From: CAZLWA01 sp964563165
GTDB lineage: Bacteria > CLD3 > SB21
DNA length: 64,000 nucleotides
NCBI GenBank assembly: GCA_964563165.1
Contig: CAZLWA010000005.1
Span: forward strand, 1 to 64,000
Reading direction: 5' to 3'
This document shows positions 37,021 through 45,796 of the stretch, piece after piece. A model generated the notes under the pieces. It was not told the DNA's origin. It made no database searches and saw nothing but the letters and a program-made list of their open reading frames with translations. The position numbers and the translations under genes are program-made. The stretch's first letter is position 1. The number at the start of each line of letters is the position of its first letter.

Positions 37021-37503
37021 ATGAAATCACTGATCAAACTGAAAGTTAACGGAGATGATTACGAAATTGCCGTTAACCCCAACCGCACATTGCTCGAGGC
37101 GGTGCGCTATGATTGCCATTTAACGGGATCCAAACAAGGATGCGATATGGGCGACTGCGGCGCGTGCACGGTTCTCATCGACGGTTTGCCTATCCAGGCC
37201 TGCATTACGTTAGCGATGGATTCAGTCGGAAAAGAGATCCTTACCGTCGAAGGCATCGCCCGGAAAGACCGGCCGCATCCTGTGCAAATTGCCTGGAACA
37301 ATAACGGCGCTTCGCAATGCGGCTATTGCACGCCGGGATTTATGGTCGTCGCGAAATGGCTCTTCGATCGCAACCCGAATCCGACCGAACAAGAAATCAA
37401 AACGGCTTTGTCAGGAAATATTTGCCGCTGCACGGGGTATACGAAAATTATTTCGGCAATGAAAGAGGCCGGCGAACTCATCCGCAAAGAAAAAACTTTT
37501 TAA
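37021..37503 (+). CDS. Molybdenum hydroxylase small subunit, two [2Fe-2S] clusters
   Basis: The electron-transfer subunit of the xanthine-dehydrogenase/aldehyde-oxidoreductase family. The plant-ferredoxin-type cluster is in GCDMGDCGACTVLIDG and the second, helical cluster in CGYCTPGF and GNICRCTGYTKI. Start 37021 (MKSLIKLKVNGDDYE) matches the family; the frame is open to an ATG at 36949 but the extra 24 residues are unlike relatives. The large subunit follows after about 100 bases that hold an inverted repeat. No flavin subunit is present. Confidence 0.92.
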   Translation: MKSLIKLKVNGDDYEIAVNPNRTLLEAVRYDCHLTGSKQGCDMGDCGACTVLIDGLPIQACITLAMDSVGKEILTVEGIARKDRPHPVQIAWNNNGASQCGYCTPGFMVVAKWLFDRNPNPTEQEIKTALSGNICRCTGYTKIISAMKEAGELIRKEKTF

Positions 37504-37602
37504 CCGCAGAGACGCGGAGGCGCGGAGTTTGGTCGGGTTTGAAAAGAAGGGTAAATTCCGGATTCTGTTTCTCTGCGTCTCCGCGCCTTTGCGGTGAAAG
37601 GT
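37503..37602. repeat. Inverted repeat between the two molybdenum-hydroxylase genes
   Basis: The sequence CCGCAGAGACGCGGAGGCGC just after the small-subunit gene is mirrored by CTCTGCGTCTCCGCGCCTTT before the large-subunit gene. About 20 of 24 positions pair and the rest are transitions that would give G-U pairs in RNA. It belongs to the interspersed CACAGAGGCACAGAG-type family. In the mRNA it would form a long hairpin between the two subunit genes, which might affect mRNA stability or subunit ratio. Confidence 0.65.
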
Positions 37603-37606
37603 CTAT

Positions 37607-40003
37607 ATGATCAAACCAAAAAAAGAAAATTTTTCCATCATCGGCAATCGCATGCCGAAGATCGAAGGCTTTGAAAAGGCCAACGGCAGCGCGCTTTATG
37701 CCGATGATCTGGTATTGCCCAATATGCTGATCGGAAAAATTCTGCGCAGCCCGCATCCGCACGCCTTGATCAAATCCATCGATACGCGTAAAGCCGAAGC
37801 ATTGCCGGGAGTAAAAGCTGTGATGGTGGGAAGTGAATTGACCGAACATTACGGCGTGCTGCCCGCGTCTCAGGATGAAACCGTCCTGTGTATTGACCGC
37901 GTTCGTTATATCGGCGACGGGGTTGCGGCGGTCGCGGCGGTTGATGAAGAAACGGCGGAGAAAGCGTGCGAGCTGATCAAAGTCGAATATGAAGTGCTGA
38001 AACCTTGCCTCACGATCGAGGACGGATTTCGCGAAGACCTTCCGAAAATGCATGCGCACACAAAAACCGCCAACGTCATGAAAGAAGTTCATCAGGAATT
38101 CGGTAATGTCGAGGAAGGATTCGCCGAATCGGATTTTGTGATCGAGAACGAATATTTTTTTGAAGGCAATACACACGTGCCGCTCGAGCCGCACTGCGCA
38201 CTGGCGCAATTCGGGACCGACGGTAAATTGACTATTTGGTCATCGACGCAAACGCCGCATTATCTTCACGTCGCCTTGGCCAACGTTTTGAAAATGCCGC
38301 GCAGTCATATCCGCGTCATCAAACCGCACATCGGCGCCGGTTACGGCGGTAAGTCGGAACCTTTCGATCTGGAATTTTGCACCGCGTGGCTTTCGAAGAA
38401 ATCCGGACGGCCGGTAAAAATTCTCTATACGCGTGAGGAAGTTTTTTATGCCCATCGCGGGCGTCAGCCGATGAAAATGATATTAAAGACCGGCCACAAG
38501 AACGACGGGAGTATTAGGGCCATTCACATGCGGACATTCCTGGACGGCGGCGCATATGGAAGTTACGGACTTGTGACCACGTATTATTCCGGCGTCTTTC
38601 TAACGCTCCCATATAAAGTCCCGCGGTTTAAATTTGACGCCTTTCGAATTTACACGAATAAACCGGCCGGCGGCCCTAAACGCGGACACGGCGCGGTTCA
38701 GCCACGATTCGCCATGGAATGTCAGTTAGACAAAGTCGCGGAGAAATTGAATGTGGACCCGGTTGAATTACGTTTGCGCCTCATGATCGAACCGAATTCG
38801 ATGACGATCAATTCATTCCGTATAACTTCCTGCGGCATCAAAGAATGTCTGGAACGCACGCGTGATAAATCGAATTGGAATTTGAAATTCAAGAGTTACA
38901 AAAATCAAACCGGAAAAATTATCCGTAAAGGCATCGGTATTGCAGCGAGCACCTACATCAGCGGAGCAGGAAAATCTATTATTTGGAATGAAATGCCTCA
39001 TTCGGGTGTTCAGATCAAAGTGGACCGCGGCGGCGGTGTGGCGGTTTTTTGCGGCGCGGCGGATATCGGACAGGGCTCCGACTCGATGCTGGCTTACGTA
39101 ACGGCAGAAATTCTCGGGATAGAAGTTTCAGATGTCCACGTTTGCCAGACTGACACGCATCTGACGCCGGTAGATCTGGGAAGTTATTCCAGCCGGGTAA
39201 CGTTCATGGCCGGTAATGCATGCATCGAGGCGGCAGAAAAGATCAAGACGCAACTATTCGAAATGGTTTCAAAGAAATTGCACGTTCCGGCACTCGATCT
39301 CGATTGCGGCCATCGCCTTATTTTTTCTAAATCCGATCCGAATAAATTCATCGACTTTATTGAAGCCGCCAACATGGCTGAAACGGTGTTCGGCACGATC
39401 GGAGCAACGGGCAGCTACAAACCGCCGAAGATCGGCGGTGACTACAAAGGCGCGGGGGCAGGCCCGTCGCCGTCCTACACGTTCAGCGTGCACGTAGCAG
39501 AAGTTTCTGTCGATGTCGAAACCGGCATGGTCACGATCGAAAAGATCTGGTCGGCCCATGACTGCGGACGCGCGCTGAACCCGGTGATCGTGGAAGGCCA
39601 GATCGAAGGCAGTGTCTACATGGGCGTCGGCGAAGCGTTATTCGAAGAGCATATTTTTCATAAAAACGGTTTGCATAAAAACCCTTCCATACTCGAATAC
39701 AAAATTCCGACGATACTCGACACGCCGGAAATTGAATCCATTATCGTCGAATCCATTGATCCCGAAGGTCCGTTCGGCGCAAAAGAAGCCGGTGAGGGCC
39801 CGCTTCATGCAGCCATTCCAGCGATCGCCAACGCGATCTACAATGCGATCGGCGTTCGTTTCGATTCGACGCCTTTTTCCCCTGATAAGATCCTGAAAGG
39901 TTTGGACGAAAAAGAATTGGGTGAGAACGGCAACGGCAAGAAATCCAAAAAAACGAGAAGCATCGGTGCGAAGGAGCTGGCCAGGACTCTAGAGACCTTG
40001 TAG
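37607..40003 (+). CDS. Molybdenum hydroxylase large (molybdopterin-binding) subunit
   Basis: The 798-residue protein is the catalytic subunit of a xanthine-dehydrogenase-family enzyme. Recognisable parts: the hammerhead domain start FEKANGSALYADDLVLP, the cofactor-binding GAGYGGKSEPFDLE, GGPKRGHGAVQPRFAMECQL, CGAADIGQGSD and the catalytic glutamate region GAKEAGEGPLHAAIPAI. The arrangement of loops is closer to 4-hydroxybenzoyl-CoA reductase or aldehyde oxidoreductase than to CO dehydrogenase (no cysteine-containing AYRCSFR loop). AAAGG five bases before the ATG is the ribosome-binding site. The substrate is not clear; lack of a flavin subunit suggests another electron acceptor. Confidence 0.9.
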   Translation: MIKPKKENFSIIGNRMPKIEGFEKANGSALYADDLVLPNMLIGKILRSPHPHALIKSIDTRKAEALPGVKAVMVGSELTEHYGVLPASQDETVLCIDRVRYIGDGVAAVAAVDEETAEKACELIKVEYEVLKPCLTIEDGFREDLPKMHAHTKTANVMKEVHQEFGNVEEGFAESDFVIENEYFFEGNTHVPLEPHCALAQFGTDGKLTIWSSTQTPHYLHVALANVLKMPRSHIRVIKPHIGAGYGGKSEPFDLEFCTAWLSKKSGRPVKILYTREEVFYAHRGRQPMKMILKTGHKNDGSIRAIHMRTFLDGGAYGSYGLVTTYYSGVFLTLPYKVPRFKFDAFRIYTNKPAGGPKRGHGAVQPRFAMECQLDKVAEKLNVDPVELRLRLMIEPNSMTINSFRITSCGIKECLERTRDKSNWNLKFKSYKNQTGKIIRKGIGIAASTYISGAGKSIIWNEMPHSGVQIKVDRGGGVAVFCGAADIGQGSDSMLAYVTAEILGIEVSDVHVCQTDTHLTPVDLGSYSSRVTFMAGNACIEAAEKIKTQLFEMVSKKLHVPALDLDCGHRLIFSKSDPNKFIDFIEAANMAETVFGTIGATGSYKPPKIGGDYKGAGAGPSPSYTFSVHVAEVSVDVETGMVTIEKIWSAHDCGRALNPVIVEGQIEGSVYMGVGEALFEEHIFHKNGLHKNPSILEYKIPTILDTPEIESIIVESIDPEGPFGAKEAGEGPLHAAIPAIANAIYNAIGVRFDSTPFSPDKILKGLDEKELGENGNGKKSKKTRSIGAKELARTLETL

Positions 40004-40113
40004 ATATTATTTTGAGAAAATGAACCGATATTCTTCCCCCTTGAAAAGAGCCTGTCCCGACCTTGTCGAGGGAGGGTCTGGGGGATTTCTAAAATCACCA
40101 ACGTAACCTCACC
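40004..40113 (+). repeat. Interspersed CCTGTCCCGACCTTGTCGAGG-type repeat
   Basis: After the large-subunit gene the spacer holds GAGCCTGTCCCGACCTTGTC, then GAGGGAGGGTCTGGGGGAT. Related short palindromes (TCCCGACCTGTCGGGA) interrupt the tRNA-like copies at 56083-56164, and a CCCTGAGCGAAGTCGAAGGG-type sequence lies at 46770-46800. No gene is seen here. Confidence 0.45.
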
Positions 40114-41136
40114 ATGTCGCACATACACTGCAACAAAAACCTCATTCGATCTTACATTCTCAGTACTCTGCTGATTCTTGGTACCAGGGTAGCTTACAGC
40201 CAGGACGAATATGGATCGGAGAATTACGACTCAATCATATTAAGCGCCGAGACCAAATCTTCCGAAGACGCGCGAAAAGTGCTTGAAACAGGAAGAACGA
40301 TGACGCTCAAAAATAAAGAAATCCTCCCGGGGAGTTGCTGGGACTATGCCAACGCCGTTTATGACCGCGCAGGATTCGGTTGGGGAAAACGTCTAGATGT
40401 TTTCAAAAGCGTGAAAGCGGGCCCTTACGCCGATATTAGTAAGATCAAGAACGGCGACTGGTTGTATTACGTCAACCATTCGTACGGCGAAATCGAACAC
40501 AGCGCTATCTTTATCGAGTGGCTCGATTACAAAAAGAAAATCGCCCTGATGTTGAGCTACGGCGGTGAGAGCCGGCATGAGCCCGCTCGTTATATGCCTT
40601 ATGATCTGTCCAGCGTGTATGGAATTACACGGGCGAATTCCGCAATGGGCTCCACTAAAACGACCACAAAAGCGAGCAGCACGACAAAATCTTCTGTTAT
40701 TTCATCCGGGAATAAAAGCGCCGGATCGCCTGATACAACCATATCTTCCACCGGGAAAGGTTCGTTGATCAATAATACTAATTCCTCAACTTCCAAGTCG
40801 GTTAACGGAGCATTGGGGCACGGAATGAGAGTTGAATCACTCAAATTCGGTTCGAGTGTGGATAAAATGGAGATCGTTGGAGAGGGAGTTTCATTTTCCG
40901 GCGGTTCGGACAAAGTGTATTGCTGGATGAAGATTTCCGGCGGGCAAGGAAAAGCCGTTAAAGTGAAATGGTACCGGAATGGCAATTCGCTGGGCGAAAC
41001 ACAGCTAGATATCAAGTCCAACTCTATGCGTACCTATGCGTACCGAACCGTCACGGGGAAAAAAGGCGATTGGAAAGTCGAGATCGCCGATCCCTCCGGA
41101 GCGATACTTCATTCGGCCGGCTTTACGGTAAATTGA
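40114..41136 (+). CDS. Exported NlpC/P60-like protein with C-terminal DUF2914-like domain
   Basis: A signal peptide (residues 1-29, ending VAYSQ) is followed by a domain with a possible catalytic cysteine in GSCWDYANAVYDRAGF and a histidine in EIEHSAIFIEW, spaced as in papain-like NlpC/P60 or CHAP amidases. A serine/threonine-rich linker (about residues 180-235) joins it to a beta-sandwich like DUF2914 (VYCWMKISGG, then RTYAYRTVTGKKGDWKVEI). The catalytic role is inferred from this cysteine/histidine pattern. It probably acts on the cell wall or an extracellular peptide. Confidence 0.55.
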   Translation: MSHIHCNKNLIRSYILSTLLILGTRVAYSQDEYGSENYDSIILSAETKSSEDARKVLETGRTMTLKNKEILPGSCWDYANAVYDRAGFGWGKRLDVFKSVKAGPYADISKIKNGDWLYYVNHSYGEIEHSAIFIEWLDYKKKIALMLSYGGESRHEPARYMPYDLSSVYGITRANSAMGSTKTTTKASSTTKSSVISSGNKSAGSPDTTISSTGKGSLINNTNSSTSKSVNGALGHGMRVESLKFGSSVDKMEIVGEGVSFSGGSDKVYCWMKISGGQGKAVKVKWYRNGNSLGETQLDIKSNSMRTYAYRTVTGKKGDWKVEIADPSGAILHSAGFTVN

Positions 41137-41219
41137 AGACCGTCTTTCACGGGAAAATTTTTTTTCGGTTGAACCAAAATTATTTTCAATGAAATTCTTT
41201 AACTTTATTAGGAGACGCC

Positions 41220-43466
41220 ATGGTTCGTCATCTACTCGCTATCGCTTTCATTTTTTCATTTCAGCTTTCCGCCCAAACATCCGATTCCACCTTACTCACT
41301 TTGGATCGGATATTTAATTCCAAAGAACTCACGCCAAAATCCTTCGGACCGGCCCGTTGGCTTGGCGATGGGAACGGTTACACCACATTGGAAGCCTCTG
41401 CGATGTTCGTGGGCGCAACGGACATCATCAAGTATGATGCGGAAAAAGGCACGCGAGAAGTCCTGGTCGGCGCGGATAAACTGATTCCCGGGGGCGCGGT
41501 TCGGCCCTTGGTCATCAGCAATTACCTCTGGTCCCCGGACGCCAAACGTCTTTTGATATTTACAAACACAAAAAAAGTTTGGCGGTACCATACGCGCGGC
41601 GATTATTGGATTCTGAATCTGACCGGCGGTAAACTGCAAAAATTGGGCGGTAAAGCTCCGGAATCCTCGCTTATGTTCGCCAAATTTTCGCCCGACGGAA
41701 AAAAAGTCGGATACGTGTCCGAAAATAACCTTTTTACCGAAGATGTCGAGTCGGGCCAGATCAGGCAATTGACGACGGATGGCTCGAATACGATCATCAA
41801 TGGTACGTTTGATTGGGTATACGAAGAGGAATTCGATTGCCGTGACGGATTTCGATGGAGCCCGGACAGCAAGTCCATCGCGTATTGGCAGCTGGATGCA
41901 TCGGGCATCGGTGTTTTTTATATGATCAATAATACCGATTCGGTTTATTCCCGCATGATTCCTGTGCAATATCCGAAAGCGGGCGAAAAAAATTCTGCGT
42001 GTAAGGTCGGCGCCATCAGCGCTGAGGGCGGTGCGACAACGTGGATGGATGTTCCGGGCGATCCGCGTAATAATTATATTCCTCATATGGATTGGGCGGG
42101 ATCGGACGCGGTCGTAATGCGTCATTTGAACCGTTTGCAAAATACGCTGCAAATTTTACTCGGCGATGCTCGGACAGGAAAAGTTCAGACCATCTTAACC
42201 GACCGGGACAGCGCCTGGGTTGACATGCGGATTGATTTTGAAGAAGATGACTACACGGTCGAAGGCGGCAACGCACTTCCTTTTTTCTCCGAGCGCGACG
42301 GATGGAAGCATGCATATGAAGTCTCACGGGACGGAAAAAAAATAACGCTGTTGACGCCCGGAAATTTTGACGTAGTCAAGGCTTTACAGGTAAATGAAAA
42401 AGAAAACATGTTGTATTACATCGCTTCTCCGGATAATGCCACGCAGCGATTTCTCTATCGCGTCAGAATGGACGGAAAAGGAAAAGCTGAACGATTGACG
42501 AAAGCGCTGAACGGCAGCCACGATTATCAGATCTCGCCGAACGCAAAATGGGCGATCCATTCGTTTTCGACAATTGACGAACCGACCCAATACGAACTCG
42601 TTCAATTGCCGAGCCACAAAGTCATACGGGTTTTGGAAGACAACGCGAAATTGAAAAAGAAACTGAGCGTGTTAAAAAAACGTCCGACGGAATTCTTCAA
42701 GGTGGATATTGGAAATGGAATTCAATTGGACGGCTGGCGTATCAAGCCTTTTGATTTCGATTCAACTAAAAAATATCCGCTGTTCATGTTTGTTTACGGA
42801 GAGCCTGCATCCCAAACCGTCATGGACAAGTGGGGACGGGGGGATTATCTTTGGCATGAAATGCTCGCGCAGCAAGGCTATATCATATGCAGCGTAGATA
42901 ATCGCGGAACTCCGGCACCGCGCGGACGCGAATGGCGGAAGTGCGTGTATAAGCAGCTCGGCTATCTCGGGCCGATAGACGAAGCGGAGGCCGTTCGCAT
43001 AATGCGGCAGTGGAAATATATTGATCCTACACGCGTCGGCATTTGGGGCTGGAGCGGCGGAGCGGCAAGCACATTACAGGCAATGTTCCGTTATCCCGAT
43101 CTATATCAAACCGGAATGGCCGTGTCACCCGTCACGGACCAGCATTATTATGATAACATCTACACAGAAAGATATATGAGTTTGCCAGTCGAAAACGAGG
43201 AAGGTTACCGCAAGGCAGCGCCGATCACGTATGTGAACGGGTTGAGGGGAAATTTGCTTCTCGTGCACGGTACCGGCGATGACAATGTCCATTACCAAAA
43301 CTCCGAGCGACTGATCAACGCGTTAATTAAGGCCAACAAGTATTTCACATTCATGCCCTATCCGAACCGGACGCACTCGATCAATGAAGGTGAGAACACG
43401 ACGATGCATTTGCGTATGCTGCTTACGAGATATTTGAAAGAACATTTGCCGGCAGGGCCCCGTTAA
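41220..43466 (+). CDS. Dipeptidyl peptidase IV-type S9 serine peptidase, exported
   Basis: The 748-residue protein has a signal peptide (about residues 1-20), a DPP IV N-terminal beta-propeller (SPDAKRLLIFTNTKKVWRY, TFDWVYEEEFDCRDGFRWSP) and an alpha/beta-hydrolase catalytic domain. The nucleophile is in GWSGGAAS (usually GWSYGG), the aspartate in GTGDDNVHYQNSE and the histidine in NRTHSI. DPP IV removes X-Pro dipeptides from N-termini of peptides. It starts a run of exported peptidases and hydrolases that continues to 48 kb. Confidence 0.92.
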   Translation: MVRHLLAIAFIFSFQLSAQTSDSTLLTLDRIFNSKELTPKSFGPARWLGDGNGYTTLEASAMFVGATDIIKYDAEKGTREVLVGADKLIPGGAVRPLVISNYLWSPDAKRLLIFTNTKKVWRYHTRGDYWILNLTGGKLQKLGGKAPESSLMFAKFSPDGKKVGYVSENNLFTEDVESGQIRQLTTDGSNTIINGTFDWVYEEEFDCRDGFRWSPDSKSIAYWQLDASGIGVFYMINNTDSVYSRMIPVQYPKAGEKNSACKVGAISAEGGATTWMDVPGDPRNNYIPHMDWAGSDAVVMRHLNRLQNTLQILLGDARTGKVQTILTDRDSAWVDMRIDFEEDDYTVEGGNALPFFSERDGWKHAYEVSRDGKKITLLTPGNFDVVKALQVNEKENMLYYIASPDNATQRFLYRVRMDGKGKAERLTKALNGSHDYQISPNAKWAIHSFSTIDEPTQYELVQLPSHKVIRVLEDNAKLKKKLSVLKKRPTEFFKVDIGNGIQLDGWRIKPFDFDSTKKYPLFMFVYGEPASQTVMDKWGRGDYLWHEMLAQQGYIICSVDNRGTPAPRGREWRKCVYKQLGYLGPIDEAEAVRIMRQWKYIDPTRVGIWGWSGGAASTLQAMFRYPDLYQTGMAVSPVTDQHYYDNIYTERYMSLPVENEEGYRKAAPITYVNGLRGNLLLVHGTGDDNVHYQNSERLINALIKANKYFTFMPYPNRTHSINEGENTTMHLRMLLTRYLKEHLPAGPR

Positions 43467-43510
43467 GAAATAGCATTTTGTATTCTAATAATTCATAAAG
43501 GGAAACTGTA

Positions 43511-45205
43511 ATGAAAAACAGAATCTGCTTTCTTATCGGCTTAATGACCTTGTCCGTACATATTTCGCTCGGGCAACTTTTTGTCGAGAAACCGGTTTTC
43601 ACACGGGCCGATACGCTGCGGGGCATGCTGACGCCGCTGCGCACGTGCTATGACGTAACCTATTACCACCTGGATCTGGTCATCGACACGGCCTCCCGAT
43701 CGGTCGCAGGCAGTGTGTTGATCCAATTCAAGGTTGTGGACGATTTCGACCGGATGCAAATTGATCTGTTTGATAACCTTAAAATTGAAAAGATCTTGTT
43801 CAAGAATAAACCGGCTTCCTTCACGCGGGAGTTCAATGCCGTCTTCATACAGCTTCCGGAAAAATTAAAGAAAAATGCGAATGAGGAGATTACGGTTTAT
43901 TATTCGGGTTCACCCGTGATCGCGAAAAATCCTCCGTGGAACGGCGGCTTCACCTGGACAAGGGACCAATCGGGAAATTTATGGATCGCAGTTACATGTC
44001 AGGGATTCGGCGCGAGCTGCTGGTGGCCCAACAAAGATCATCAATCCGACGAACCCGACAGTATGATGATCAGTATTACCGTTCCGAAGGGCCTCGAAGA
44101 TGTTTCCAACGGACGGCTGCGTAAGAGAACGGACGTGAAGAACGGAACACGTTTCGATTGGGCGGTCGCCGCGCCGATCAATAATTACTGCGTCACCTTT
44201 AATGTGGGAAAATTCAGTCACTTCGGCGACACTTACAAAAGTGCGGACGGATCGCTGTTAACCTGCGATTATTATGTGATGCCGTACAATCTGGAGAAGG
44301 CCAAAAAACAATTCAAGCAAGTTCAAACGATGCTTGCGGCGTTTGAAAAATATTTCGGGAAATATCCTTTTTACCGCGACGGCTATAAACTCATCGAATC
44401 CCCGCATCTCGGGATGGAACATCAGACGGCAGTGGCCTACGGCAATCAATTTCTGCAGGGTTATAAAGGTTTCAGTTCGTCGCCCGAGGGAGTGATGTTT
44501 GATTTCATCATTATTCATGAATCCGCGCACGAATGGTGGGGCAACAGCGTAACATCCAAAGACCTTGCGGATATGTGGATCCACGAAAGTTTCGGAGCAT
44601 ACGCGGAAGCTCTCTACGTGGAGTCCCGGTGGGGCTACGAAGCGGGACAGCGTTATCAGAATTCTAAGAAACAGCAGATCGGCAACAAGAAGCCCATTCT
44701 CGGCGAGTATAATGTGAACCATGAAGGCTCCGGAGATATGTACCCGAAGGGCTCCATGATGCTCAACACGCTTCGCCATGTCATTCACAACGATTCGCTG
44801 TGGTTCGAAATTCTCCGCGGCATTCAGGACAAATACAAATATCAAACGGTCACGACGGAAGACCTCATTCAATTTGTAAACTCCAAAACCGGATCCGATT
44901 ACAAGTATTTATTTGATCAGTATCTCCGGTATCCGAAAATCCCGGTTTTGTTCCTGTTTCTCAACCAGCGCGGAACGGATCTCCAAGTCGATTACAGATG
45001 GCAGGCGGATGTTAAAACTTTTCATATGCCCGTTCGCGTGACCACTTCAAAGGATAAATTCGAGTGGATCTATCCGACGGCCGCCTTGCAAGATATGAAA
45101 TTATCGAATATGAGTGTCGATGATTTTAAAGCCGCTGAAAGTGAATGTTACATGGATCTAAAAATCATCCGGACGTATTTCGACCCTGCCGGGCAATGGA
45201 AATAG
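43511..45205 (+). CDS. M1-family metallopeptidase, exported
   Basis: The 564-residue protein has a signal peptide, the zinc motif HESAHEWWGNSV with the third ligand in WIHESFGAYAEAL (HEXXH-x18-E), and GMEHQTAVAYG in the position of the GxMEN exopeptidase motif (here GMEHQ). The N-terminal saddle domain has YYHLDLVID. M1 enzymes release N-terminal residues; loss of the exact GxMEN residues may change specificity. It is 44 bases after the DPP IV gene, probably cotranscribed. Confidence 0.92.
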   Translation: MKNRICFLIGLMTLSVHISLGQLFVEKPVFTRADTLRGMLTPLRTCYDVTYYHLDLVIDTASRSVAGSVLIQFKVVDDFDRMQIDLFDNLKIEKILFKNKPASFTREFNAVFIQLPEKLKKNANEEITVYYSGSPVIAKNPPWNGGFTWTRDQSGNLWIAVTCQGFGASCWWPNKDHQSDEPDSMMISITVPKGLEDVSNGRLRKRTDVKNGTRFDWAVAAPINNYCVTFNVGKFSHFGDTYKSADGSLLTCDYYVMPYNLEKAKKQFKQVQTMLAAFEKYFGKYPFYRDGYKLIESPHLGMEHQTAVAYGNQFLQGYKGFSSSPEGVMFDFIIIHESAHEWWGNSVTSKDLADMWIHESFGAYAEALYVESRWGYEAGQRYQNSKKQQIGNKKPILGEYNVNHEGSGDMYPKGSMMLNTLRHVIHNDSLWFEILRGIQDKYKYQTVTTEDLIQFVNSKTGSDYKYLFDQYLRYPKIPVLFLFLNQRGTDLQVDYRWQADVKTFHMPVRVTTSKDKFEWIYPTAALQDMKLSNMSVDDFKAAESECYMDLKIIRTYFDPAGQWK

Positions 45206-45291
45206 GACGCTAATTTGTTTTTCCAGGAATAGTTCTTGTGATTTTCGGTTTCAGTATGAAACCGATTCCACAAAATGAAAGAAATCCTTTT

Positions 45292-45780
45292 ATGAAGCAA
45301 TTTCCTCTCATTTTCTCGTTTTTGATCTCCTTTTCGTGCGCCAAAGCACAAAGTGAAAAGATGCATGCAACCTATACATCCGAGAGAAAGGACAAGGTCG
45401 TGAAAACCGATGACGAATGGAAAAAAATACTTTCCGAACAAGCGTTTTATGTTATGAGAGAGAAAGGAACGGAAAGGGCGTTCACGGGAAAATTCTGGGA
45501 TCATCACGACGAAGGCACTTATGTGTGTGCCGCGTGCGGACTGGAACTTTTCAATTCCAAGACAAAATTTGAGTCCGGCACGGGCTGGCCGAGTTTTTAT
45601 GAGCCTTACGACAAAGATGCGGTAGCCGAAATTAAGGACAAGACCCACGGAATGACCCGCGTGGAAGTTGTCTGCGCGCGCTGCGGCGGGCACTTGGGCC
45701 ACGTGTTTGACGACGGGCCCCATCCTACGGGCCTGCGTTATTGCATGAATTCCGTATCGCTGGATTTTAAGAAGAAGTGA
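45292..45780 (+). CDS. msrB: Peptide-methionine (R)-S-oxide reductase, exported
   Basis: MsrB repairs oxidised methionine. Expected residues are present: zinc pairs CAAC and CARC, the GTGWPSFYEP segment, GGHLGHVFDDGP and the catalytic cysteine in RYCMNSVSLDF. The start at 45292 gives a signal peptide MKQFPLIFSFLISFSCAKAQ with an AKA cleavage site, so the enzyme should be periplasmic; in-frame ATG codons at 45256 and 45238 only lengthen this region. It lies among secreted peptidase genes, and could protect exported proteins from oxidation. Confidence 0.93.
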   Translation: MKQFPLIFSFLISFSCAKAQSEKMHATYTSERKDKVVKTDDEWKKILSEQAFYVMREKGTERAFTGKFWDHHDEGTYVCAACGLELFNSKTKFESGTGWPSFYEPYDKDAVAEIKDKTHGMTRVEVVCARCGGHLGHVFDDGPHPTGLRYCMNSVSLDFKKK

Positions 45781-45796
45781 ATATATAGGAGGATTC

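Noticed and set aside
37478..38209. Minus-strand open frame of 243 codons
   Set aside because: It is antisense to the molybdenum-hydroxylase large subunit and crosses the repeat before it; the plus-strand gene has all family motifs.
41292..42152. Minus-strand open frame of 286 codons inside the DPP IV gene
   Set aside because: It is a shadow of the DPP IV coding frame, rich in arginine and without motifs.
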